NCBI GenBank assembly: GCA_013815385.1
Contig: JACDGL010000005.1
Span: 124,001-188,000, forward strand
Origin: Taibaiella sp.
GTDB taxonomy: Bacteria; Bacteroidota; Bacteroidia; Chitinophagales; Chitinophagaceae
Length of the DNA stretch: 64,000 bases
Direction of reading: 5' to 3'
Part shown: in pieces, positions 43,788-52,312 of the stretch
How the letters are laid out: each line of letters opens with the position of its first letter
Position numbering within the stretch: the stretch's first letter is position 1
Made by a program: the position numbers and the translations under genes
The notes under the pieces: model-generated
The model's database searches: none
The model's input: the letters and a program-made list of their open reading frames with translations, nothing else
What the model was told of the DNA's origin: nothing

Positions 43788-45302
43788 GTGCCCTCATTCA
43801 TTAAAAACCCTTCAAAATTTCTTAGGGTCATTACTATCCTTACACTGGCATTTATGCTGTGTTGCGGATTGGCAATGGTCATCTTCCCTATAAAACCATT
43901 TTGGGTAGATGAATGGCGCATCATTTACAACCTCAAGTTCAGGACACCGGGTATGCTGTGGGGCACACTTGAATATATGCAGCAATTCCCCCGCGTTTAT
44001 CTGCATATATTTAAATGGTTCACTTCCCTATTCAATTATAGTTATACCTCATTAAGGCTGCCGTCATTCCTCGTGGCTGTATGCACTGTACTATTATGCT
44101 GGCGGCTAATGACCCGGTTATATCCGCCACAAAATATATTCAGATACCTCTTCATCCTGGTACTGGTATCTGCATTTCCATTTACAGAATACTTTATACA
44201 GGTAAAGCAATACTCAATGGAGATATTTCTGAGCCTTGTGGCTATATGGCAGTTACTTACCTTATTAAATATTCCCGCCGGTGGCATAAAGCCATTCACT
44301 TTTTTGTTGCTATGCCTCACATTTGCGGCAGCGCCCTTTTTTAGTTATACCTACCCTATTGTTGTTGCCCCCATTTACTGTGTTATAGCGTTGCGGCTTA
44401 TATTTCTGTATAGGTCAGAGACACCCAGTAAAATAAAAAGCATTGCATTAATGTTGCTCCCTTTGCTGCTGTGCGCAATAAGTATTTATTTCTTTTACCT
44501 CCACGATGTAAAGCAGGTAATGGCAGACCCAGGCATGAAGGATTTCTGGGGATTTGCGTACATGCACGGCTTTGAACCAGGGAAATTCGCAATAAATGTT
44601 TACCAAATTTTTTCAGAAGTAGGGTCGGGCGATCTGTTTGCCATCATCTTTGGTATAGTAGGACTTTCTGCATTTTTCTTTACTATCTGGCGCACTGTTA
44701 CCTCCGTAACTAAAGGCTTCCCAAATGAAAATGAATACATAAGGTGCTATGCAATTTTAATGATAATAGTGGTTCTCAGCTTGTTTTCTGCAGGGGTATT
44801 GCCTATCGAATCCAGGCTCATTGCATTTACCATACCATCTATCCTGGTAATGATCATTTATTTGTTGCATCATATGCATCAAACAGTAAAGCTGAGGCTC
44901 GCCTCTATTATTATAGCAACTATACTATACCTTGGCGTTACCGGCAATGTCTTTACTACTTATATCACAGAGATGTACGGATCTGAGCATTATAAGAAGC
45001 TTACTATATACAGGAACACAGAGAAAGCGATCATCTACGCACAGGCGCATAATATGCCTATACTCATAACGCCGTATATCTCCTATCCCTATGAAAACAG
45101 CTGGGATTACCCCTCACATGATATGCTGCCCGGCAACTGGATACTGAAGGCCTACCCTGCCTACAATGCCCGGCAGGCCTTGCCTGTATATCCTATACCT
45201 ACCCTGGCCAATGCGGGGAAATGTTTTATAACCCTGCCTCCTCAGATACAGCAGGTGATGGCGGGTGATGGCAATACCTACCATATACTTGTGCGCCAAT
45301 AG
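43788..45302 (+). CDS. Polytopic membrane glycosyltransferase-like protein (GT39/ArnT type)
   Basis: A 504-residue membrane protein with about eleven hydrophobic segments. The first periplasmic loop has IKPFWVDEWRIIYNLKF, where the Asp-Glu pair corresponds to the catalytic acidic motif of GT-C enzymes. Such enzymes move sugars or similar groups from polyprenyl carriers to lipid A or glycans. Its target is unknown. The start is GTG 43788; no ATG precedes the first helix. It converges on the SET gene with one base between stop codons. Confidence 0.72.
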   Translation: MPSFIKNPSKFLRVITILTLAFMLCCGLAMVIFPIKPFWVDEWRIIYNLKFRTPGMLWGTLEYMQQFPRVYLHIFKWFTSLFNYSYTSLRLPSFLVAVCTVLLCWRLMTRLYPPQNIFRYLFILVLVSAFPFTEYFIQVKQYSMEIFLSLVAIWQLLTLLNIPAGGIKPFTFLLLCLTFAAAPFFSYTYPIVVAPIYCVIALRLIFLYRSETPSKIKSIALMLLPLLLCAISIYFFYLHDVKQVMADPGMKDFWGFAYMHGFEPGKFAINVYQIFSEVGSGDLFAIIFGIVGLSAFFFTIWRTVTSVTKGFPNENEYIRCYAILMIIVVLSLFSAGVLPIESRLIAFTIPSILVMIIYLLHHMHQTVKLRLASIIIATILYLGVTGNVFTTYITEMYGSEHYKKLTIYRNTEKAIIYAQAHNMPILITPYISYPYENSWDYPSHDMLPGNWILKAYPAYNARQALPVYPIPTLANAGKCFITLPPQIQQVMAGDGNTYHILVRQ

Positions 45303-45303
45303 A

Positions 45304-45723
45304 TCATTCTTTCACATCAAACCAGACCGGTTTTTCATCATTCCAGTCGCCGTTATAATTTATGGTCAGCTCTTCTTCCTCGGCTATATCCCTTACTGTC
45401 TTTATCTGCATCATTTCACTTTCGTAGTCCATAAAGTACTCGCAGTTGGATGAGTAGGAGTGGTTGTAGATAGGGATGTGGCCCAGTGCCATACAGCACA
45501 TAAGCGCTCCATCGGGCTTCCATTCAAAGATATAATCGTGCAGCAATGTCTTGTCCAGCAGGGGTCTTTCTTCAGGGGTCATTACTATCACCGGGGCTTC
45601 TTCCACAATAGTATCAGCAGGTATAGCGCTGGTTGTAAATATTCCCCGCCCTTTGTTATCAGTGGTTTTTATATATAGATCAGGATGGATCACCGGACAA
45701 CATTTAATGGAAAATGCCCACAT
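45304..45723 (-). CDS. Small SET-domain protein
   Basis: A 139-residue protein consisting of one SET fold: KGRGIFTTSAIPADTIVEEAP at the N-terminus, YNHSYSSNCEYFMDYE (SAM-binding NHS), and EEELTINYNGDWND with the active-site tyrosine. SET proteins usually methylate lysines on proteins. In bacteria they are rare and may modify ribosomal or cell-specific proteins, or be inactive. No pre-SET or post-SET zinc sites are present. The start codon is inside a strong hairpin. Confidence 0.8.
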   Translation of the reverse strand: MWAFSIKCCPVIHPDLYIKTTDNKGRGIFTTSAIPADTIVEEAPVIVMTPEERPLLDKTLLHDYIFEWKPDGALMCCMALGHIPIYNHSYSSNCEYFMDYESEMMQIKTVRDIAEEEELTINYNGDWNDEKPVWFDVKE

Positions 45724-45738
45724 AATGTGAGCATTTTC
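45710..45738 (-). promoter_or_regulatory. Hairpin over the SET start codon
   Basis: GAAAATGCCCAC (45710-45721) pairs with GTGAGCATTTTC (45727-45738), with one mismatch and a 5-nt loop. On the minus strand the stem and loop contain the ATG at 45723. It could block translation, or act as a weak terminator of the rlpA transcript, although no T-run follows. Confidence 0.45.
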
Positions 45739-45763
45739 TTATGATTTATATCTGTTATTATTA

Positions 45764-46198
45764 TTATAACTGATTGGCAGGCGCTGTATCGGGTACTTCC
45801 CTTTGTGCAAGGATACCTGTTTTTCCTTCTTCTTTAGTTACAATATCCACCTTTACGTTGGTGATACCGCGGTTCTTAAAGCCAAGCTGCTCTGCTGCTA
45901 CTCGTGCCAGGTCTATCAGGCGTGTGTTAGCGGCGTTCATGCGGTCATTGATACGAACATATACTACTTTACCATTGGTAAGGTTGGTCACCTTTACATA
46001 AGTGCCGAGGCGCAGTGTATTGCATGCTGCTGTAAAGTGGCCGTTGCTGAATACCTCGCCTGTAGCTGTTTTACGGCCTACAAACTTATCGTGGTAATAG
46101 CTGGCAATACCGCTTTTATCAACTGGTTTTGCTTCCTGCTGAGCCTGTGTTCCAAATGCTGTAATTAATAAAATAGTAGCTATTAATACCGACCTCAT
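45764..46198 (-). CDS. RlpA-like septal ring lytic transglycosylase
   Basis: A 144-residue exported protein: signal peptide (LIATILLITAFGTQAQ) and a double-psi beta-barrel (SGIASYYHDKFVGRKTATGEVFSNGHFTAACNTLRLGTYVKVTN; VYVRINDRMNAANTRLIDLARVAAEQLGF), with the catalytic-type Asp in NDR. RlpA enzymes cleave peptidoglycan glycan strands that lack peptides. There is no lipobox and no SPOR domain, so septal targeting is not evident. A -7 box lies 22 nt upstream. Confidence 0.85.
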   Translation of the reverse strand: MRSVLIATILLITAFGTQAQQEAKPVDKSGIASYYHDKFVGRKTATGEVFSNGHFTAACNTLRLGTYVKVTNLTNGKVVYVRINDRMNAANTRLIDLARVAAEQLGFKNRGITNVKVDIVTKEEGKTGILAQREVPDTAPANQL

Positions 46199-46220
46199 AC
46201 TCTATGCTTTTGATTCAGTG

Positions 46221-46228
46221 CAAATATA
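46221..46228 (-). promoter_or_regulatory. -7 box of the rlpA-like gene
   Basis: On the minus strand TATATTTG matches TAnnTTTG, 22 nt before the ATG at 46198. Confidence 0.5.
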
Positions 46229-46261
46229 ATAATAAACCATCAGACAACCTAACATATATTA

Positions 46262-47977
46262 CTAATTATTAGAATCTCTCCTGTTAAATTTTTGTGAACC
46301 GCCCCTGCTTCCGGATGGCTTGCTATCCCTGAAACTACGGCCTGGCCTTGCTTCCGGGCGTGCAGAAGGGCTGCCGCCGCTGCCTGAGCGTGCCTCGGCT
46401 TCTTCCAGCCGCACCTTGCGTTGCTTGAACTTTTTATTGCTCATAGCCTGCATTACATGGTCTGCAGCATCGGGTGGTACATTAAAGAAGCTACTCATAT
46501 CCCTTACCGTTATCCTTTCTATAAGGTTGGCATCTATATCAGTTGACTCGACAATGAACTGTACCAGCTTTTGCGTGGTAAGGCCGTCCTTCTCCCCAAT
46601 ATTAATAAACAGGCGCACTGACCTGCCGGGCCTGCGTTCCTTAGTTTCGTAACCGGCATTCAGGTCTTTGGCCTTCTGGTATATATCTATAGTTTCCCGT
46701 AGCTGCAACCATATAAGGCGGCGTATCAGCTCGTCCTTGTCCATAGCTTCAAAACGCTCGTGAATGCTGGCCTGGTATAGCTTGGCAAAATCGGTCTGCG
46801 GCTCTATGCTTTCTATCTGATCAAGGAAATGGAACAGGCGCTTGCGCACTATCTCCGCACCATCAGGTATATCACTCAGGTGAAACTTCTGTTTTACCAG
46901 GCGTTCTATATGGCGGATACCGGAAATTTCCTTTGGCGATACGATAGACATACAAATGCCCGACTTACCCGCACGCGCGGTACGGCCGCTACGGTGGGTA
47001 TATACTTCAGGGTCATCAGGCAGCTCGTAATTGATAACGTGTGTTATATCATTCACATCCAGGCCACGTGCAGCTACATCGGTAGCTACTATAGCCTGCA
47101 GGTTTTTGCTTTTAAAGCGCTCCATTACCTTGCTACGCATTTTCTGGTCCATATCGCCGTGCAGGGCGCTAACATGGTATCCCTGCTTCATCAGCTTTTC
47201 AGATACATCCTGTGCATCCTGGCGCGTACGGGTAAATATGATACCATATATACCGGGCGTAAAGTCGAGCAGGCGCTGCAGGGTATCGAAACGATTGTGG
47301 TGATTGGTAACAAAATACTGGTGGTCTATATTTTCGTTGGTTACATTGGCAGCCGCTACCGATACTTCTTCCCACTTCTGCATAAAACGCTTGGCTATAC
47401 CGCGCACTTCGTTTGACATGGTGGCGGAGAACAGCCAGGTGTACTGGCGTTTGGGCGTACTCTTCAATATAAAATCAATATCCTCGCGGAAACCCATATT
47501 CAGCATCTCATCAGCCTCATCCAGCACTACGTACTGTACATTCTCCAGCGATAATGCCTTACGTTCCAGCAGGTCTATAAGTCGGCCGGGGGTAGCCACT
47601 ATTATCTGCGGCTGCGCCTTTACTTCGCGCATCTGGCCGCTTATGGGTACACCACCATACACTGCTGTTATCTTAAGGCCGCGCATATGCTGGCCGTATT
47701 TTTTCAGCTCTTCCTGTATCTGCATACACAGTTCGCGGGTGGGGCTAAGTACCAGGCACTGTACGTGCTTTACGTTCACATCTGCATACTGCAACAGTGG
47801 CAGCCCGAATGCTGCTGTTTTTCCGGTGCCCGTTTGTGCCAGTCCTATTATATCTTTTGGTTCAGATAAGAGTAGAGGTATTACTTTTTGTTGTATAGGT
47901 GTTGGTGTTTCAAAACCGAGGTCGGCTACGGCGCGTGTCAATTCTTCCCTTAACGGGAAAGATGAAAAAGAATTCAT
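46262..47977 (-). CDS. DEAD-box RNA helicase with DbpA-type RNA-binding domain
   Basis: A 571-residue ATP-dependent RNA helicase of the DeaD/CsdA group. The helicase core has the Q motif (FETPTPIQQ), motif I (AQTGTGKTAAF), motif II (VLDEADEML), motif III (SAT) and motif VI (HRSGRTARAG). A DbpA/CsdA RNA-binding domain follows at about 465-540 (VRLFINIGEKDGLTTQKLVQFI), then an Arg/Gly/Ser-rich tail (GGSQKFNRRDSNN). It probably acts in ribosome assembly or cold-stress RNA remodelling. Confidence 0.93.
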   Translation of the reverse strand: MNSFSSFPLREELTRAVADLGFETPTPIQQKVIPLLLSEPKDIIGLAQTGTGKTAAFGLPLLQYADVNVKHVQCLVLSPTRELCMQIQEELKKYGQHMRGLKITAVYGGVPISGQMREVKAQPQIIVATPGRLIDLLERKALSLENVQYVVLDEADEMLNMGFREDIDFILKSTPKRQYTWLFSATMSNEVRGIAKRFMQKWEEVSVAAANVTNENIDHQYFVTNHHNRFDTLQRLLDFTPGIYGIIFTRTRQDAQDVSEKLMKQGYHVSALHGDMDQKMRSKVMERFKSKNLQAIVATDVAARGLDVNDITHVINYELPDDPEVYTHRSGRTARAGKSGICMSIVSPKEISGIRHIERLVKQKFHLSDIPDGAEIVRKRLFHFLDQIESIEPQTDFAKLYQASIHERFEAMDKDELIRRLIWLQLRETIDIYQKAKDLNAGYETKERRPGRSVRLFINIGEKDGLTTQKLVQFIVESTDIDANLIERITVRDMSSFFNVPPDAADHVMQAMSNKKFKQRKVRLEEAEARSGSGGSPSARPEARPGRSFRDSKPSGSRGGSQKFNRRDSNN

Positions 47978-48010
47978 TAATTAAGAACTTTTAAATATTA
48001 AAATGAGCGG

Positions 48011-48018
48011 CAAAGGTA
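48011..48018 (-). promoter_or_regulatory. -7 box of the helicase gene
   Basis: On the minus strand TACCTTTG matches TAnnTTTG, 33 nt before the ATG at 47977. Confidence 0.5.
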
Positions 48019-48092
48019 CGGGAATAAAATTTAATGGATGCTATCGGTGGTCAGTTGTCGAATCTTTAGCCTTTCTTTAAGAAACAACGGAC

Positions 48093-48433
48093 AATGTTAC
48101 ATTCTTATAAAAAATGTTTTGGGACATTGGAGAGGATGGATGGGCTGAAAGCTGCTACTTACCTATCTTATTCCTTTTTTCAAAATGTTACATAATGTCG
48201 CATTACTTCCTATGGTGCATTAATGCCCGGTTGGTATTGCGTTCCTATCAATCAGATGATGGATACCTGCCTTTTTAAGAACTAGATGGAGTGAATGTTA
48301 CATTCCTGTAAACAATGTTTTGGGACATTTGGGAGGAGCGAGTGGGTGAAAGCTGCTACTGCCAATCTTATTCTAATTTTTCAAAATGTCACATTATGTC
48401 CCATTACTTCCCATGGTGCATTGGTGCCCGGTT
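48093..48433. repeat. Two diverged copies of a 140-bp repeat
   Basis: Positions 48093-48232 and 48294-48433 align over their whole length without gaps, at roughly 80 percent identity by eye and 201 bp apart. Both carry repeated AATGT..ACATT dyads (AATGTTACATT near the start; TGGGACAT pairing with ATGTCCCA in the second copy). No reading frame is conserved between them, so the repeat looks structural, not coding. Confidence 0.7.
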
Positions 48434-48578
48434 TTCTCTTTGGATCTGCAATTCAAAAAGGGTATAAGGGTATCCATGTATCATGGCAAGATACGGTGCA
48501 GGAGGAGGGTTTTCCAAAAAGAGATATCCACATTTTTCGCCGTTGGGATAGTATTCTGTGTGTAGTGCTCGTGTTATT

Positions 48579-49027
48579 GCGAGGTTGCTTCGTCGCAAAG
48601 CCTCCTCGCAATGACGTTGTGTGTTTATGTTGTGTATCCGTGTTGTCCTTACTTTTTTGCTTGCCCAAAAAAGTAACAAAAAAAGGCAGCAGGCCAGCGA
48701 TTACCGCTTGCTGCCTGCGGGGAGCCCTGATGGGGCTGGGGTGCTGCTGTGGTACCGGGCTTTGCTCGTGTTATAGCGAGGTTGCTTCGTCGCAAAGCCT
48801 CCTCGCAAGGACGTTGTGGGTTTATGTTATGTGTTCGTGTTGTCCTTACTTTTTTGCTTGCCCAAAAAAGTAACAAAAAAAGGCAGCAGGCCAGCGATTA
48901 CCGCTTGCTGCCTGCGGGGAGCCCTGATGGGGCTGGGGTGCTGCTGTGGTGCCGGGCTTTTCTCGTGTTATGGCGAGGTTGCTTCGTCGCAAAGCCTCCT
49001 CGCAAGGACGTTGTGGGTTTATGTTAT
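48579..49027. repeat. Tandem repeat with a 197-bp period
   Basis: Two full units (48579-48775, 48776-48972) and a partial third (48973 to about 49027) follow each other with an exact 197-bp period and only a few substitutions. Each unit begins with an imperfect palindrome (GCGAGGTTGCTTCG..CAAAGCCTCCTCGC), then has ACTTTTTT..AAAAAAGT and a nested dyad GGCAGCA..AGCG..CGCT..TGCTGCC. Apparent open frames here change with the repeat and are not genes. This resembles interspersed palindromic repeats of unknown function. Confidence 0.85.
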
Positions 49028-49059
49028 GTGCCGTGCTAAAACTGGAGTGGTGTAACTTC

Positions 49060-49106
49060 GCAAATCAGGAGATTTGCTTTCCTCTGCGACGTAGTGAAAC
49101 ACTACG
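49060..49106. repeat. Two adjacent perfect hairpins
   Basis: GCAAATC-AGGA-GATTTGC (49060-49077) and CGTAGTG-AAA-CACTACG (49090-49106) stand directly after the tandem repeats. Together with them they form a 1.3-kb gene-free block (47978-49288). No T-run follows either hairpin, so they are not terminators. No other feature is seen up to 49288. Confidence 0.6.
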
Positions 49107-49288
49107 CCGAGCGGGGGCTTGTCTTTGCGCACCCAATCAGCACGAACATTATTAATAGTAGAAGGATAGGGTATCTCGTTTATTTTGAATAGGATAGTGA
49201 GTAAAATATATACCGGTAAATTAATCCATTTTAACAATATATGTCTTATACTTGTTATTGAAATATACCTCACCCACAACAATACCTT

Positions 49289-50827
49289 ATGAAAAAAACC
49301 ATCTACATCCTGTTAGCGGGCCTGTGCGGCGTGCTTACAGCCAATGCGCAGCTACACAGCAGCACTCCCCCACACGACCACCAGTATTATAAAAACGTAG
49401 TAAGGCAGATACAGCAGCAACAGCAGGCAGCAATGCCTTCCTTCCAATCGCGTTTTGCGCGTACTACCACTACTTACGAACGTATAAAGGCTATTAGCAA
49501 TTATAACGTTGCAGCCCTGCCCTCCGGCATCAATGATTCTACCCGTTATTTGTATACGGGAGGCGGTTCTCAGTTCGATTTCAGCGGTATGGATTATATG
49601 TCTGTATGGCAGTTTGGCAGCTTTATACCTTATGGTTACGGCTCCAATGTAGCTAAGGTCAACCATTACTATGTACCGGCGGTGTATTGCGATACAGCGC
49701 TGATCTATAACGCCTACTACAGCCCCTTCCACTTTTATGATAAACGGTATATTACCTACGACAGCAACTATTGCGTTACTAATTTTGCAGACCTGTATAC
49801 GCAAGACTCTACGACAGGATACCCGGAAAGTAGGTTCATCAATAAGTTCGATGCAAATTCTTATCTCACTGAAACTTATACCTTCTCCTGGAGCTACGGT
49901 GTATGGGATACATTTGAGCACCGCATATTTGTTTATGACATTAACCACCATGTAATAAAAGACAGCTGCGGTGGATATGACCCTCTTGCCAGCACATGGA
50001 CGGCTGTCTCTAAGTGGCTATATAGCTATAATACGTATGGCCGCATAGCCATAGCTACCAATTTTCAATACAATAGTACCACAGCTACCTGGGATAGTAT
50101 CAATTTATCTAAATATACCTACAACACAGATACCCTTTTGCAAACCACTACTATGTATAGCGTACCCTATACAGGTACAGGCCCTTTACAAAAGAACTTC
50201 CATGATTCCAGCGTGTATGTAAGCGGCTCACCAATAACTTCTTATGAGGTACAGCAGAGCTACTTTGATAACCAGGTGTTTACCACTGATATTTTCAAGA
50301 AGCACTTCAACGCCCTGGGCCTTCCCGACTCACTTTATATAACTGAATATGACAGCGCTAACAACGTAACACAGGGTACAAAAACATACTATACATACGA
50401 CTCTTATAATAATCCTACGTATGCTTACTCAAATAATATAGATACTTCTCGCCATCCCTGGGCTTATAATACTACCCTGGATGTAAAGATCACTTACTAC
50501 TACGAAACCTTTACCCCCGGGCCGTTGTGGGTAAAGCATGCGCATGGCACAGGTATAGCTACAGTTGAAGTACAAAACAATATGAAAGTATATCCAAACC
50601 CAGCCACAGATGAAATAAGTGTAGAGTTGCCAGATATGGTGAAGGGTACCGTAGTAAACATTAATATCTACAACCTGCTGGGCCAGCCTGTGCTAACGGA
50701 ACGCCTGCCCTGGATGAGCACTGTACACCAGGTATCGCTCGGTGGGCTTATACCCGGCACCTACCAGGTGATAATACAGGACCAGGGCAATAAAGACATG
50801 TACCGGAAAAATGTGGTAAAAAGATAG
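49289..50827 (+). CDS. Secreted T9SS-sorted protein, function unknown
   Basis: A 512-residue exported protein. A signal peptide (IYILLAGLCGVLTANAQ) is followed by a Tyr/Asn/Ser-rich body with short repeated strands (WSYGVWDTFEHRIFVYDINHHVI; WDSINLSKYTYNTDTLLQTTT; TKTYYTYDSYNNPTYAY) that resembles YD-type or beta-propeller-like repeats. The end is a type A sorting domain (MKVYPNPATDEISVELPD..NLLGQPVLTE..LIPGTYQVII). It is expected at the cell surface. No enzymatic motif is visible. Confidence 0.78.
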   Translation: MKKTIYILLAGLCGVLTANAQLHSSTPPHDHQYYKNVVRQIQQQQQAAMPSFQSRFARTTTTYERIKAISNYNVAALPSGINDSTRYLYTGGGSQFDFSGMDYMSVWQFGSFIPYGYGSNVAKVNHYYVPAVYCDTALIYNAYYSPFHFYDKRYITYDSNYCVTNFADLYTQDSTTGYPESRFINKFDANSYLTETYTFSWSYGVWDTFEHRIFVYDINHHVIKDSCGGYDPLASTWTAVSKWLYSYNTYGRIAIATNFQYNSTTATWDSINLSKYTYNTDTLLQTTTMYSVPYTGTGPLQKNFHDSSVYVSGSPITSYEVQQSYFDNQVFTTDIFKKHFNALGLPDSLYITEYDSANNVTQGTKTYYTYDSYNNPTYAYSNNIDTSRHPWAYNTTLDVKITYYYETFTPGPLWVKHAHGTGIATVEVQNNMKVYPNPATDEISVELPDMVKGTVVNINIYNLLGQPVLTERLPWMSTVHQVSLGGLIPGTYQVIIQDQGNKDMYRKNVVKR

Positions 50828-50853
50828 GGCTATTTATAGTAACAAAAATTGGG

Positions 50854-50890
50854 GCGGCTGTGGAAGTAAATTCCTGAGCCGCTTTCTTTC
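50854..50890 (+). terminator. Terminator after the T9SS gene
   Basis: GCGGCT (50854-50859) and AGCCGC (50877-50882) enclose an inner GGAA/TTCC stem with a small internal loop, followed by TTTCTTTC. Confidence 0.6.
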
Positions 50891-50954
50891 TTATAATTAT
50901 TGTATACATATAGCCCTATAAGCTATACTTATTATAATAATTAGAAATAAATAG

Positions 50955-50962
50955 TACTTTTG
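50955..50962 (+). promoter_or_regulatory. -7 box of the TetR gene
   Basis: TACTTTTG matches TAnnTTTG. It directly touches the operator that starts at 50963, so a bound repressor would cover the transcription start. Confidence 0.55.
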
Positions 50963-50975
50963 CTAACAACGTTAG
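50963..50975. promoter_or_regulatory. TetR operator, autoregulatory copy
   Basis: CTAAC-AAC-GTTAG is a perfect inverted repeat between the -7 box and the TetR start. The sequence after it, GAAATATAACAATG, recurs with one change after the copy in front of the YceI gene. Confidence 0.65.
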
Positions 50976-50986
50976 GAAATATAACA

Positions 50987-51589
50987 ATGGGCATTACAGA
51001 ACGCAGGCAAAGGCAAAAAGAAGAGGTTCGCGCCTCTATACTTAGCGCTGCCTGGCAGTTGGTGAGTACAGAGGGCTGGCAGGCCATGTCTATAAGAAAG
51101 ATAGCGGATGCCATAGAGTACAGCGTACCGGTGATCTATGACCACTTTGAGAATAAGGAAGCTATACTGCTCGAATTTACAAAGCAGGGCTTCCGGCTGC
51201 TGAATGATACCATTAAGAAGGCAACAGCACCCTATACAGAGCCCGAAGCCCAAATAGAAGCAATAGCATATGCCTACTGGAACTTTGCCTTTGATAACAA
51301 CGAATATTACCAGCTTATGTATGGCATGGGCCTGCCTGGCTGCGATACGGTAGCACAGATAAGCGAGCTGAAAGATTTTACCGGGTTAGTAATGGACCCC
51401 ATAAACCGGATGATGGAAAAGAGTGGTAACAAAGACGCAGAAGCCTTTTTAAAACTGCATACCTTCTGGTCTATGCTTCATGGCATGGTTTCTATCAATA
51501 TGATGAACAAGGGCAATAGCCGCGATGAACTGAATATGATGGTACTAAAGGATTTTATAAAGGGTTTTATATCGGGTATAAAAGTCTGA
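50987..51589 (+). CDS. TetR/AcrR-family repressor
   Basis: A 200-residue regulator. The N-terminal helix-turn-helix is clear (ILSAAWQLVSTEGWQAMSIRKIADAIEYSVPVIYDHFENKEAIL), and the C-terminal ligand domain is of the TetR_C_33-like type (YWNFAFDNNEYYQLMYGMGLPG). ATG 50987 is chosen; an upstream in-frame TTG at 50960 lies inside the -7 box. The shared operator predicts that it represses itself and the downstream YceI gene. The inducer is unknown. Confidence 0.88.
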   Translation: MGITERRQRQKEEVRASILSAAWQLVSTEGWQAMSIRKIADAIEYSVPVIYDHFENKEAILLEFTKQGFRLLNDTIKKATAPYTEPEAQIEAIAYAYWNFAFDNNEYYQLMYGMGLPGCDTVAQISELKDFTGLVMDPINRMMEKSGNKDAEAFLKLHTFWSMLHGMVSINMMNKGNSRDELNMMVLKDFIKGFISGIKV

Positions 51590-51610
51590 TCTATTTTTTT
51601 GGCGATAAAA

Positions 51611-51623
51611 TTAACACTGTTAG
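51611..51623. promoter_or_regulatory. TetR operator in front of the YceI gene
   Basis: TTAAC-ACT-GTTAG is the same dyad as at 50963 with one substitution. It is followed by GAAATATAATAATG, also shared. The YceI start is 50 bp downstream. Confidence 0.6.
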
Positions 51624-51673
51624 GAAATATAATAATGATAATACAATTTAACATAGACTAAAAAAAAACAATC

Positions 51674-52228
51674 ATGGTAACAACAAAATGGGCTTTAGAC
51701 CCCACACATTCTGAGATCCAGTTTAAGGTAAAGCACCTGATGATCTCTAAAGTAACAGGACAGTTCCAGAAATTTGATGCGAGCATTGAAACAGAAGGTG
51801 ATGACCTGAGCACTGCAAAGATATCCTTTAGCGCAGAGGTGAATTCCATCTCAACCAACAATGAGCAGCGCGATGCGCACCTGAAGACAGGTGATTTCTT
51901 TGATGCTGAAAACCACCCGCAATTAACTTTTGTAAGCAGCAACCTGGAAAAAATTGACGACGAGAACTACAAGATGCATGGCACGCTTACAATGCGCGGC
52001 GCCAGCAAAGAAATAACCCTGGATGTAGAATTTGGCGGTATGATGCAGGACCCATGGGGCAACACACGCGTAGGCTTCACCATAAGCGGTAAGATAAACC
52101 GGAAGGACTATGGCGTAAGCTTTGGCTTGCTGGCCGAAACCGCAAGTGTAATGGTGAGTGATGAAGTAGGACTACACGCACAGGCTGAGTTTGTAAAGGT
52201 AACAGCGCCTGTAGCAGCTATGGCATAA
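51674..52228 (+). CDS. YceI-family lipid-binding protein
   Basis: A 184-residue protein with the complete YceI lipocalin-like fold: TKWALDPTHSEIQFKVKHLMISKVTGQFQKFDA, DLSTAKISFSAEVNSISTNNEQRDAHLKTGDFFDAENHPQLTF and RVGFTISGKINRKDYGVSF. These proteins bind isoprenoid-type lipids in a hydrophobic tube. No signal peptide is present, so it is probably cytoplasmic, unlike E. coli YceI. It is likely controlled by the adjacent TetR. A strong terminator follows. Confidence 0.9.
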   Translation: MVTTKWALDPTHSEIQFKVKHLMISKVTGQFQKFDASIETEGDDLSTAKISFSAEVNSISTNNEQRDAHLKTGDFFDAENHPQLTFVSSNLEKIDDENYKMHGTLTMRGASKEITLDVEFGGMMQDPWGNTRVGFTISGKINRKDYGVSFGLLAETASVMVSDEVGLHAQAEFVKVTAPVAAMA

Positions 52229-52250
52229 CCTACTGATCCGATCTCTTTAT

Positions 52251-52287
52251 TATAAAAAGGGCTGACCATATGGTCAGCCCTTTTATA
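52251..52287. terminator. Terminator after the YceI gene
   Basis: GGGCTGACC and GGTCAGCCC around ATAT, extended by A/T pairs to about 16 bp and followed by TTTTATA. It can also serve the convergent gene. Confidence 0.85.
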
Positions 52288-52312
52288 GTCCGGTTCATAA
52301 AACCTGTGCTAA

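Noticed and set aside
47304-47984. 226-codon frame antisense to the helicase gene
   Set aside because: The opposite strand encodes an intact DEAD-box helicase with all motifs; the antisense product is cysteine- and serine-rich and has no recognisable domain.
48295-48873. Open frame of 192 codons over the repeat array, and similar frames on both strands to 49282
   Set aside because: They are created by the tandem repeats: the same peptide recurs in shifted frames, there is no signal, domain or codon bias, and the frames contain terminator-like palindromes.
48579-49027. CRISPR array
   Set aside because: The unit is 197 bp with only two and a bit copies, and there are no 30-40-bp repeats with unique spacers and no cas genes.
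50960-50986. TTG start giving a nine-residue longer TetR protein
   Set aside because: The TTG lies within the TACTTTTG promoter element, upstream of the expected transcription start.
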